In this document: positions 28,038 to 36,037 of the stretch, one piece after another | How positions within the stretch are numbered: position 1 is the stretch's first letter | How the letters are laid out: every line of letters begins with the position of its first letter | Origin: Geobacter sp. | GTDB lineage: Bacteria; Desulfobacterota; Desulfuromonadia; Geobacterales; Pseudopelobacteraceae | Assembly: GCA_009684515.1 (NCBI GenBank) | Contig: WKKS01000013.1 | Coordinates: forward strand, 1-64,000 | Length of the DNA: 64,000 nt | Direction of reading: 5' to 3' | Position numbers and translations under genes: made by a program | The notes under the pieces: generated by a model | What the model saw: only the letters and a program-made list of their open reading frames with translations | Database searches by the model: none | Told to the model about the DNA's origin: nothing

Positions 28038-28874
28038 ATGCTTAACGCGTTAACTATTGATGTTGAGGACTATTTTCAAGTCAATGCTTTTGCTAAGTAC
28101 GTGCGTCACGATCAATGGGGGACTTTCCCCCTGCGTGTGGACCGAAATACACGGCGAATTCTGGATAATCTTGATGCTTTCAACATCAAGGCAACTTTCT
28201 TCGTTCTTGGCTGGGTAGCTGAACGTTTGCCCGAATTGGTGCGCGAAATCCATCAACGTGGGCACGAGGTCGCCTGCCATGGTTATGGACACGAACTGAT
28301 TTACGCAATAGGCCCCGAGCGATTTCGAGATGATATCAGACGATCAAAGGCAATATTGGAAGATCAGTGCGGTGTGCGAGTAAATGGCTACCGTGCTCCC
28401 AGTTATTCAATTACAAAAAAATCATCCTGGGCGCTGGAAATTCTGATAGAGGAAGGTTTTAGCTACGATTCGAGTATTTTCCCGGTCCTGCATGATACTT
28501 ACGGCATCCCGGATGCCAAACGGTTTCCCCATGAAATTGAAACTCAATCAGGAATAATTAAGGAATTACCCCTTTCCACTCTGCCTCTAAAGTTCGGGAA
28601 GTGGAGATATAATCTGCCGATTGCGGGCGGCGGGTATCTTCGTTTGTTGCCTGCTCCATTGGTTGCCCAGGCGATTCATTATGTAAATGACTGTGAGAAA
28701 CAACCGGTAATAATCTACTTTCACCCTTGGGAAATTGACCCGGCGCAACCGCGTATTCGATCTTGCATAAAGTCGCGTTTTAGGCACTATTTGAATCTGG
28801 GACGGATGGAACTTAAAATTAATTATTTGTTGAAAAAAATTAACTTTGGTAGTATCCAAGAATTATTTACATAG
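28038..28874 (+). CDS. Polysaccharide deacetylase with DUF3473 (XrtA-associated)
   Basis: The product has 278 aa. The NodB-like domain begins LTIDVEDYFQVNAF, where the usual TFDDG motif is replaced by IDVED as in this subfamily. ATFFVLGWVAERLPELVREI, the histidines in GHEVACHGYGHE and GYRAPSYSIT follow. The C-terminal DUF3473 part contains YFHPWEIDPAQPRI. It likely removes N-acetyl groups from the exported polymer. The ATG at 28038 starts just after the preceding stop codon; a TTG at 28032 is also possible. It ends the core EPS block; a 530-bp gap follows. Confidence 0.9.
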   Translation: MLNALTIDVEDYFQVNAFAKYVRHDQWGTFPLRVDRNTRRILDNLDAFNIKATFFVLGWVAERLPELVREIHQRGHEVACHGYGHELIYAIGPERFRDDIRRSKAILEDQCGVRVNGYRAPSYSITKKSSWALEILIEEGFSYDSSIFPVLHDTYGIPDAKRFPHEIETQSGIIKELPLSTLPLKFGKWRYNLPIAGGGYLRLLPAPLVAQAIHYVNDCEKQPVIIYFHPWEIDPAQPRIRSCIKSRFRHYLNLGRMELKINYLLKKINFGSIQELFT

Positions 28875-29405
28875 ACCTTAAAATATCGCTGTGAGTATCA
28901 CATTTAAGTGACAGTTATTCGTGGCTCACAATAACCAACCCAAATCAATACTGACCTTATTCAGACCTAACACTAATTACAATCTGCACACATCCGTTTC
29001 AACGGAGTTGATGCTTTTAAAAAGCCGAAACACAAGCTGAAGCTTGAAAAATGCTTATTTTCAAAAGCACAAAAAGCAAGTTGGCATCAGAATTGACTTT
29101 GCCGTTCTGTCTGTAACAAGTATTCATCTGTTCTACCGAAGTTGACAATTGCGATCAAATCACGCAAAAAGTACGATCTCGCAGTTTCCCCGGGTTACAG
29201 CAGGTATTATGGGATTACAGAAGCAGTTACTTGCTCTTATCTCCGGACTTCATTTCATAGACCGCTACAGTACTCGAAAAGTAACGCGGGCTATTCCCAT
29301 GGTAGTTTTGATTACCCAATTTGGATTTTTTCATAAGAAAACGAATGATTTGGTTTGCGAAGTCGGCGAATAATAAATTTACCTGAAATAAGGAGGTCAG
29401 CAGAT
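28875..29405. other. 530-bp intergenic region with several inverted repeats
   Basis: No convincing gene lies here. Between 28993 and 29064 are three perfect inverted repeats in a row: TCCGTT-TC-AACGGA (28993-29006), GCTTTT-A-AAAAGC (29013-29025) and TTGAAAA-N7-TTTTCAA (29044-29064). A weak sigma-54-like element with TTGGCA and TTG blocks occurs at 29081-29095 but lacks the -12 GC. Two overlapping short open frames (29142-29336 and 29149-29373) match nothing I recognise. A strong AAGGAGGT for the next gene is at the 3' edge. Confidence 0.5.
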
Positions 29406-30410
29406 ATGGTTAATATCGCAGTCGTCGGATACGGTTATTGGGGCCCGAATCTTGTTCGTAATTTCCAAGAATTGGCAGATGCAAATGTTACTTCCTGCTG
29501 TGATATGAACCCTGAGCGACTTGCACAGGTAAAGTCGAAGTTTCCCGCGATTAATACAACCGCTAATTACGATGACATATTGAACGATCCATTGGTTGAC
29601 GCGGTTGTTATTTCGACACCGGTATCGACCCACTATGAGTTAGCGCGCAAAGCATTTGAACATGGAAAACACGTGCTACTGGAAAAGCCTGCTACCGCGT
29701 CAGTGGCTGAGGCAGAAAAACTGGTAGAAATGGCAGATAAACAGAAACTTACCTTTATGGTTGACCATACTTTTATTTATACGGGAGCCGTGAGTAAGAT
29801 GAAGGAGATAATAGATCGTGGCGACCTGGGCGATCTCTATTACTTCGATTCGGTACGAATCAATCTCGGATTGATTCAGCGGGATGTGAACGTGTTATGG
29901 GATCTTGCGCCGCACGATCTTGCGATCATGGATTATCTTGTCAAGGAAAAGCCGGTCAGCGTGTGCGCTACCGGTGTCTGTCATGTAGGTAACGGACATG
30001 AGAATGTGGCATATCTCACAGTGTATTTCGACAGCGGTTTGATTGCACATTTTCATAATAATTGGCTTTCGCCCGTAAAGATTCGCACCATGCTCGTCGG
30101 TGGGAGTAAAAAGACAATCCATTATGATGACATGGAGGTGAGTGAAAAAATTAAGGTTTACGACCGCGGGGTAGACGTCTCAACTGCTGAAGGAATTCGT
30201 GACGTCCTCGTTTCCTATCGTCTTGGGGATATGTGGGCGCCTCGATTGGACGTAACAGAGGCATTGCGGGTAATGGCTGGAGAATTTGTAGGGTGCATAA
30301 AGACAGGACGTCGCCCTCTCACTGATGGAGTCAGCGGTTTGAATGTTGTGAAGATTTTGGAAGCATCAGAGTTGTCCATCAAACAACGTGGTAAGGAGAT
30401 CAAATTATGA
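29406..30410 (+). CDS. Gfo/Idh/MocA oxidoreductase, WbpB/WlbA-like
   Basis: The product has 334 aa. The N-terminal Rossmann fold (VNIAVVGYGYWGPNLVRNFQ) and the EKP catalytic motif (HVLLEKPATASVAEAE) define the family; the C-terminal sheet domain follows. By the neighbouring acetyltransferase-aminotransferase fusion it is best seen as the 3-dehydrogenase for a UDP-GlcNAcA-type sugar, as in the WbpB-WbpE-WbpD route to UDP-2,3-diacetamido-glucuronate. The start at ATG 29406 is 8 nt after AAGGAGGT; the upstream open frame to 29355 lacks a site. It overlaps the next gene by 4 nt (ATGA). Confidence 0.85.
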   Translation: MVNIAVVGYGYWGPNLVRNFQELADANVTSCCDMNPERLAQVKSKFPAINTTANYDDILNDPLVDAVVISTPVSTHYELARKAFEHGKHVLLEKPATASVAEAEKLVEMADKQKLTFMVDHTFIYTGAVSKMKEIIDRGDLGDLYYFDSVRINLGLIQRDVNVLWDLAPHDLAIMDYLVKEKPVSVCATGVCHVGNGHENVAYLTVYFDSGLIAHFHNNWLSPVKIRTMLVGGSKKTIHYDDMEVSEKIKVYDRGVDVSTAEGIRDVLVSYRLGDMWAPRLDVTEALRVMAGEFVGCIKTGRRPLTDGVSGLNVVKILEASELSIKQRGKEIKL

Positions 30411-32017
30411 GCGAAAATTCCAAACAGAGCATCAACAACGTAAAACTGGGCGAGAATATAAGACTTTCAGATTTCATCAATCTTTACGGATGTGAAATTG
30501 GCGATAACTCACGGGTAGGCGCATTTGTGGAGATCCAGAAAAATGCAAAGATCGGCAGGAATGTCAAAGTTTCCAGCCATACATTTATCTGTGAAGGTGT
30601 GACAATAGAGGATGACGTATTTGTCGGCCATAATGTTTCCTTTATCAATGACAAGTATCCACGCGCTACTGCAAACGGAGCCCCGCAAACAGAGGCTGAT
30701 TGGATCTGCGTCCCAACTCTGGTAAAGAAAGGCGCCTCGATCGGCACAAGTTCCACGATCCTGTGTGGTATCACGATTGGTGAGAATGCTATCATTGGTT
30801 CGGGAAGTGTCGTTACTAAAGACGTCCCGGCAAATTCAGTTGTAGCTGGAATTCCAGCACGTTTTATACGTGCCGTAGAGAGTGACAAGTCTGACAAAGA
30901 AGATGGTTTAAAGCCAGTTCCGTTTTTGGATTTGAAGGCGCAATATCAGTCAATCAAAACAGAAATCCAACCAGCAGTGAACAAAATTCTGGAGAGTTGT
31001 GCGTTTGTCTTGGGTGAAGAAGTCGCTGCTTTCGAACGGGAGTTTGCAGCCTATCAGAACGCCAGCAATGGCATCGCTGTTAACACTGGAACCAGCGCCT
31101 TGCATCTTGCGTTGCTGGCGGCGGGAGTCGGGCCTGGCGACGAAGTGATTACGGTTTCTTTTACTTTTGTGGCCACGGTTGCGGCAATCGTGTATACGGG
31201 GGCCAGGCCAGTTTTTGTGGATATCGAGCCAAAATCCCTGACTATGGACACTACCGCAATCGAGGCTGCGATAACACCTCAAACAAAAGTTATTCTGCCC
31301 GTGCATATTCATGGACAGTCCGCAGACATGGACTCCATTATGGAAATCGCCAGGCGGCATAATCTCATTGTCATTGAGGACGCCTGTCAAGCACATGGAG
31401 CTGAATACAAAGGCCGTAGAGTTGGAAGTATCGGAGATATGGGGTGCTTCAGTTTCTACCCGGGCAAGAACTTGGGTGCGTACGGCGAGGGCGGGATGGT
31501 GGTTACAAATAATCAGGAACATGCTCACACCATTCGCAAGCTGCGAGATTGGGGGGCAGAAAGTAAATACGTTCACACTTTGAAAGGTTATAACTATCGT
31601 ATGGAGGGCGTGCAGGGAGCGATACTGCGTGTAAAGCTGCGGCACTTGGAAAAGTGGACAAATGCCCGGCGCAGTCATGCGTCGCGATATGATGTCCTTT
31701 TCGCAGACGCCGGAGTGAAAACGCCGTATGAGATGGCCTCCAATCGTCATGTTTATCATATTTACGCAATTCGAGTGGCTAAGCGTGATGAATTCCAGAA
31801 AGCATTGATGGCTCATGGCGTTCATTCTGGCATCCATTATCCGATTCCAGTGCATCTGCAGCCGGCACATGCTGATCTCGGATACAAGGCTGGAGATTTC
31901 CCTCAAACAGAAGCGGCTTCCAACGAAGTGCTTTCTCTTCCGATGTTTGCAGAATTAACTTCAGCTCAACAAGACAGGGTTGTTAAGGCCGTTTGCGAAG
32001 TACTCAAGTCTCTTTGA
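30407..32017 (+). CDS. Fused hexapeptide N-acetyltransferase / DegT aminotransferase (WbpD-WbpE-like)
   Basis: The product has 536 aa and comprises two enzymes in one chain. Residues 1-155 are a left-handed beta-helix acetyltransferase with hexapeptide repeats (IGDNSRVGAFVEIQKNAKIG; VFVGHNVSFINDKYPRA), like WbpD/WlbB. Residues 170-536 are a full DegT/DnrJ/EryC1 aminotransferase (VPFLDLKAQYQSI, NTGTSALHLALLAAGVGPGD, EDACQAHGA) with the PLP lysine K354 in SFYPGKNLGAYGEGG. In the UDP-diacetamido-glucuronate pathway the aminotransferase acts directly before the acetyltransferase, so the fusion joins consecutive steps. The first pathway enzyme (a WbpA-like dehydrogenase) is not in this window. Confidence 0.88.
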   Translation: MSENSKQSINNVKLGENIRLSDFINLYGCEIGDNSRVGAFVEIQKNAKIGRNVKVSSHTFICEGVTIEDDVFVGHNVSFINDKYPRATANGAPQTEADWICVPTLVKKGASIGTSSTILCGITIGENAIIGSGSVVTKDVPANSVVAGIPARFIRAVESDKSDKEDGLKPVPFLDLKAQYQSIKTEIQPAVNKILESCAFVLGEEVAAFEREFAAYQNASNGIAVNTGTSALHLALLAAGVGPGDEVITVSFTFVATVAAIVYTGARPVFVDIEPKSLTMDTTAIEAAITPQTKVILPVHIHGQSADMDSIMEIARRHNLIVIEDACQAHGAEYKGRRVGSIGDMGCFSFYPGKNLGAYGEGGMVVTNNQEHAHTIRKLRDWGAESKYVHTLKGYNYRMEGVQGAILRVKLRHLEKWTNARRSHASRYDVLFADAGVKTPYEMASNRHVYHIYAIRVAKRDEFQKALMAHGVHSGIHYPIPVHLQPAHADLGYKAGDFPQTEAASNEVLSLPMFAELTSAQQDRVVKAVCEVLKSL

Positions 32018-32049
32018 AATGTAATACTAAAATGCGTGAGGAGTGATGA

Positions 32050-33027
32050 ATGAAAATCAGCGGAAATAAGTTTTTGGTGACCGGTGGCGCCGGTTTAATG
32101 GGATCTCATATTGCGGACCGGCTTTTGGCAGGGGGCGCCGCCGAAATAATTCTGCTGGATAATTTTGTACGCGGAAGCATGCACAATATCGAGGAAACCT
32201 TGAAGGATCCGAGGGTGCAGCTCGTGAAGGGCGATATCCGGGACCTCGAACTGCTTATGAAATTGGCTACCGGCATGGATGGTATATTTCATATGGCAGC
32301 CATACGAATTACGGCCTGCGCCGACAACCCCCGCGAAGCCATGGAAGTGATGCTGATGGGAACCCATAACGTGCTCCAGGCGGCTGTTGAAAAGAAGGTG
32401 GGTAAATTGTTATATGCTTCATCAGCTTCAGTTTATGGACTTGCCGATTCTTTCCCCACTGATGAAAACCACCACCCATACAACAATCGCACTTATTATG
32501 GGGCAGCAAAAATAGCAGGTGAAGGGATGGTACGTTCATTTGCAGAGATGTACGGACTTCAGTATGTCGCCTTGCGCTACTTTAATGTCTATGGGCCACG
32601 CATGGACATTGATGGAAAGTACACAGAAGTTCTGGTCCGTTGGCTTGACCGGATCGATAGCGGACAGACTCCGCTGATTTTTGGTGACGGCTCCCAAACC
32701 ATGGATCTGATAAATATCGATGATATAACCGACGCCAATATCCTTGCAATGGAATCTGACGTTACGGACCAGGTTTTTAACGTAGCAAGTGGTGCAGAAA
32801 CAAGTTTATTGGGCCTTCTCAAAGCGGTGCTCAAAGTTACGGGATCAAATCTCGTACCGGATTTCTTGCCAGAACGTTCTGTGAACCCGGTGCCCCGACG
32901 ATTGGCCGACACAACGAAGGCAACGGAGCTTTTGGGGTTCAAGGCAAAGGTAAGTGTGGAAGAAGGCTTGAGACGCCTTGTCGCTTGGCGGAAGGAAGTG
33001 ATTCTCCGAAATAATTCTGCTTCGTGA
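32050..33027 (+). CDS. NAD-dependent nucleotide-sugar epimerase/dehydratase (SDR)
   Basis: The product has 325 aa, an extended short-chain dehydrogenase. The NAD-binding glycine motif is VTGGAGLMGSH and the active site is SSASVYG with YYGAAKIAG (YxxxK). RYFNVYGPRMD and the C-terminal NIDDITDANILAME follow the pattern of UDP-sugar 4-epimerases. It lies between the acetyltransferase-aminotransferase fusion and galU, so it probably supplies a 4-epimer of UDP-glucose, UDP-GlcNAc or the corresponding uronate. The substrate cannot be set from the sequence. GAGGAG lies upstream of the ATG. Confidence 0.85.
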   Translation: MKISGNKFLVTGGAGLMGSHIADRLLAGGAAEIILLDNFVRGSMHNIEETLKDPRVQLVKGDIRDLELLMKLATGMDGIFHMAAIRITACADNPREAMEVMLMGTHNVLQAAVEKKVGKLLYASSASVYGLADSFPTDENHHPYNNRTYYGAAKIAGEGMVRSFAEMYGLQYVALRYFNVYGPRMDIDGKYTEVLVRWLDRIDSGQTPLIFGDGSQTMDLINIDDITDANILAMESDVTDQVFNVASGAETSLLGLLKAVLKVTGSNLVPDFLPERSVNPVPRRLADTTKATELLGFKAKVSVEEGLRRLVAWRKEVILRNNSAS

Positions 33028-33083
33028 AATTCAATAGATCTGAAAAATGGTCTGAGTCAATAAACACACAAGGAGACATGCTG

Positions 33084-33959
33084 ATGCGTGTAAAAAAAGC
33101 AGTTTTCCCGGTAGCCGGGCTTGGCACTAGATTCCTCCCAGCGACCAAGTCTTCACCCAAGGAAATGCTGCCGCTCATTGACAAGCCACTGGTCCACTAT
33201 GTCGTGGAAGAGGCGGTTGCCGCAGGGATTGAGCAGATTCTCTTCGTTACGGGTCGTGGCAAAAGGTCTATTGAGGATTATTTCGACATCGCATTCGAGC
33301 TGGAGGCGATGCTTTACGAAAAAGGCAAGGACGCCGAGCTTTCTCAGGTTCGTAAAATAGCTGAAATGGTAAAAATATTCTATGTTCGTCAGCAACACGC
33401 CCTTGGCCTTGGTCACGCAATACTCTGCGCAAGGGAGTTCGTTGGTGACGAGCCGTTTGCCGTCCTGCTTGGCGATGACATCATTGACGCCGAACGCCCA
33501 TGCCTTAGCCAACTCCTGGACGTTTACAACAAATACTGCGGTACAGTGCTTGCGCTGGAACAGGTTCCAATGGAAAACATCTCCGCTTATGGTTGCGTAA
33601 AGGCAAATCTGATTTCCGGCCAAACCTTCGAAGTAGTCGACATGGTTGAAAAACCAAAGCAAGAAGAGGCACCTTCGGACCTAGCTATTATCGGTAGATA
33701 TGTTCTGACGCCAGACATCTTTCCAATTCTGGAAAATCAAGAACCGGGTCGGGGGGGGGAGATCCAGCTTACCGATGCCATCCACAAACTATTGGCTGAA
33801 AAAGCTGTTTACGGCTGCCTGTTCAATGGGATCCGCCATGACTGCGGCGATAAATTTGGCTTCCTGAAAGCCACTGTGGACATGGCGCTCAAGCGGAAAG
33901 AGTTCAACGGCAAGTTCAGGTCGTTCCTAAAACAGCGGATAGGGGAGTGTGAACAATGA
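33084..33959 (+). CDS. galU: UTP-glucose-1-phosphate uridylyltransferase
   Basis: The product has 291 aa, normal for GalU. The nucleotidyl transferase motif AVFPVAGLGTRFLPATKSSP-KEMLPLIDKP is complete, as is LLGDDIIDAERPC. It makes UDP-glucose, the precursor for many EPS sugars. The ATG at 33084 is 8 nt after AGGAG; an in-frame ATG at 33078 is only 2 nt away. A run of eight G (33751-33758) lies within the Arg-Gly-Gly codons before EIQLTDAI and could slip. It overlaps the next gene by 4 nt. Confidence 0.95.
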   Translation: MRVKKAVFPVAGLGTRFLPATKSSPKEMLPLIDKPLVHYVVEEAVAAGIEQILFVTGRGKRSIEDYFDIAFELEAMLYEKGKDAELSQVRKIAEMVKIFYVRQQHALGLGHAILCAREFVGDEPFAVLLGDDIIDAERPCLSQLLDVYNKYCGTVLALEQVPMENISAYGCVKANLISGQTFEVVDMVEKPKQEEAPSDLAIIGRYVLTPDIFPILENQEPGRGGEIQLTDAIHKLLAEKAVYGCLFNGIRHDCGDKFGFLKATVDMALKRKEFNGKFRSFLKQRIGECEQ

Positions 33960-35206
33960 TCCCAATAGCCAAACCTTGTTTAGGGGAAGAGGAAGCGGCC
34001 GCAGCAAAAGAAGTAATTCTTTCGGGTTGGCTTACGCAAGGGCCTAAAGTTAAACAATTTGAAGAAGATTTTGCCTCCTATGTTGGTTCGCCATTCGCCT
34101 GCGCCGTTTCAAGCTGTACGACAGCTCTGCACCTGGCGCTGCTTGCAGTTGGCGTGAAGCCTGGCGATGTCGTCATTACGGTGAGTCACTCATTCATCGC
34201 AACAGCCAACTCGATTAGGTATTGCTTCGCCGAACCGGTTTTTGTAGATATCGACCCGAATAGCTTTAATATGTCTCCGCAGAGTTTAAGACAGTGTCTT
34301 TACGAGCAATGCGATACGCGTGATGGTGAGCTGTATTATCGGTATGCTGAACGTCTTGCGGTCGGTGAATCCCCTTTATGCGCATTCGGTGGTGGAAACG
34401 TTGGGGCTTCTGGACGCACAATTGGCAGAGTAGCCGCAGTCATGCCGGTCCATCAAATGGGGATGCCGTGTGACATGGGGGCAATTCTCTCTCTCGCGTC
34501 AGAGTTCCACCTTCCTGTCGTAGAAGATGCCGCTTGTGCGGCCGGCAGCGAAATCAATATTGCAGATGGATGGGAAAAAATCGGAAGACCTCATGGCGAT
34601 ATCGCCTGTTTTTCGTTTCATCCGCGCAAAATTGTCGCTACGGGTGACGGAGGAATGATAACAACAAACAATCCCGAGTACGATCAGAAGTTTCGTCTTC
34701 TTAGGCAGCATGGCATGTCAATCCCAGATACTGTGAGACATGGCGCCAATCGGGTAATGTTTGAAGATTATGTTACCACTGGATTCAATTACCGGATGAC
34801 AGATGTACAGGCAGCCATAGGTATTGAGCAGCTTAAAAAACTGCCAGGTTTTCTGGTGGAGCGGAAAAGGATTGCAGCCTTGTACGATGAAAAGCTGAAG
34901 GGTGTTAGCTGGCTTAAACCGCCTCGGAATCCGGATTGTTGCCGTTCAAATTGGCAAAGTTACCCGGTGAGGATCCGAAATGATTCACCTGTCAGTCGTA
35001 ACGTTCTGATGCAACATTTGCTCGACCTGGGGATTTCAACTCGCAGGGGTATCATGAACACACATCAGGAACCGGCATACGCTTCGATAACATCGTTGCC
35101 ACACTCTGAGCAAGCGAGAGATTCCGTTATTCTCATGCCTCTCTTCAATGGCATGAGAGAGGAAGAAGTCGAAGAAGTCGTTAAAGGAGTAATTAATGTC
35201 CAATAA
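33956..35206 (+). CDS. DegT/DnrJ/EryC1/StrS sugar aminotransferase
   Basis: The product has 416 aa. PLP-enzyme motifs are visible: SGWLTQGPKVKQFEEDFA, SSCTTALHLALLAVGVKPGD, VEDAACAAGSEI and SFHPRKIVATGDGG with the Schiff-base lysine K225. An insertion of about 35 residues before the PVHQMGMPCD segment makes it longer than WbpE-like enzymes. The neighbouring NeuD/PglD-like acetyltransferase overlaps it, which suggests that the amino sugar it makes is then N-acetylated, as in PglE-PglD. A 4,6-dehydratase (PglF-like) that would make the keto-sugar is not in this window. Confidence 0.88.
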   Translation: MIPIAKPCLGEEEAAAAKEVILSGWLTQGPKVKQFEEDFASYVGSPFACAVSSCTTALHLALLAVGVKPGDVVITVSHSFIATANSIRYCFAEPVFVDIDPNSFNMSPQSLRQCLYEQCDTRDGELYYRYAERLAVGESPLCAFGGGNVGASGRTIGRVAAVMPVHQMGMPCDMGAILSLASEFHLPVVEDAACAAGSEINIADGWEKIGRPHGDIACFSFHPRKIVATGDGGMITTNNPEYDQKFRLLRQHGMSIPDTVRHGANRVMFEDYVTTGFNYRMTDVQAAIGIEQLKKLPGFLVERKRIAALYDEKLKGVSWLKPPRNPDCCRSNWQSYPVRIRNDSPVSRNVLMQHLLDLGISTRRGIMNTHQEPAYASITSLPHSEQARDSVILMPLFNGMREEEVEEVVKGVINVQ

Positions 35207-35849
35207 ACTCTTGTTGTTTCCATTCGGTGGCAATGCCAGAGAAGCACTTATGTCCGTTTTTGCAATAAATGCAAAAAGTAAAGAATGGGATATCCTGGGC
35301 TTCATTGATGACGATTCGTCGAGGCATGATAGCGAATGTTGTGGAGTTAAGGTTATAGGGGGGAGGGATGTGCTGACAAAAATACCTGATGCACTTGTCC
35401 TCGCCGTGCCAGGTAGTCCCACAAGCTATCCAAGGCGTAAAGAGATTATAGGGAGTCTTAACCTGGATGAGTCGCGCTTTGCTAATATCATTCATCCTTC
35501 GGTTGTAATAGCTCCGGACGCAAAAATCGGATACAACACGGTCATAATGCCTAATGTTGTTATAAGCTGCGGAGTCAGGATTGGAAACCATTGCATTATT
35601 TTGCCGAACACGGTCATTTCCCATGACAGTATTGTCGATGACTTCTGTTGCTTTGGATCTAATATATCAGTTTCTGGATCAGTTCGGATTGGATCAAGCT
35701 GTTACATAGGTTCTGGTTCAAAGATGCGTGAGAATATTACAATTGGAGAACGGACACTCATAGGGTTGGGCTCAAATGTAATTTCAGATATAGAAAAAAG
35801 CGTTGTGGCTGCCGGAAGCCCCGCAAAGGTTATCAGGAAAATCGGGTGA
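35196..35849 (+). CDS. NeuD/PglD-family sugar O- or N-acetyltransferase
   Basis: The product has 217 aa. An N-terminal Rossmann-like nucleotide-sugar part (LLLFPFGGNAREALMSVFA; WDILGFIDDD) is followed by a left-handed beta-helix of hexapeptide repeats (VVIAPDAKIGYNTVIMPNVV; CFGSNISVSGSVRIGSSCYI) ending AAGSPAKVIRKIG. This is the architecture of PglD and NeuD. It overlaps the aminotransferase gene by 11 nt with AGGAG 7 nt upstream, so the two are coupled and probably act in turn on one UDP-amino-sugar. Confidence 0.88.
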   Translation: MSNKLLLFPFGGNAREALMSVFAINAKSKEWDILGFIDDDSSRHDSECCGVKVIGGRDVLTKIPDALVLAVPGSPTSYPRRKEIIGSLNLDESRFANIIHPSVVIAPDAKIGYNTVIMPNVVISCGVRIGNHCIILPNTVISHDSIVDDFCCFGSNISVSGSVRIGSSCYIGSGSKMRENITIGERTLIGLGSNVISDIEKSVVAAGSPAKVIRKIG

Positions 35850-35929
35850 TATTTTGTCGAGTAATTTTACAAAACTGGTAGAGTACTTATAGTCAGGCGG
35901 AAACATCCGTGTTTTCAATTTGTTGCAGG

Positions 35930-35946
35930 TGGGCTCAGAAATTGCA
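35930..35946 (+). promoter_or_regulatory. Putative sigma-54 (RpoN) promoter
   Basis: The element reads TGGGCTCAGAAATTGCA: GG at 35932-35933, exactly 10 nt, then GC at 35944-35945, with a full TTGCA -12 block and C at the expected -24 flank positions (consensus TGGCACG-N4-TTGCA). It lies about 90 nt upstream of the 983-aa secreted protein gene, in the 188-bp gap after the acetyltransferase gene. PEP-CTERM loci in other bacteria are known to be driven by sigma-54 with the PrsK/PrsR pair. It was found by eye. Confidence 0.55.
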
Positions 35947-36037
35947 GATTTATAATAACTACAAATTATCTCTATATTTAATAGGAGGTTTGTTGGTAAA
36001 ATGACTCGAAACTAATTATCATCGAGGAGGTGCCAAA

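Noticed and set aside
28890..28902. TGTGAGTATCACA as a second CRP site
   Set aside because: The half-sites are separated by 3 nt instead of 6, so it does not fit the CRP/FNR spacing.
29081..29097. Sigma-54 promoter upstream of the WbpB-like gene
   Set aside because: TTGGCA and TTG fit, but the almost invariant -12 GC is GA here, and the site lies more than 300 nt before the gene.
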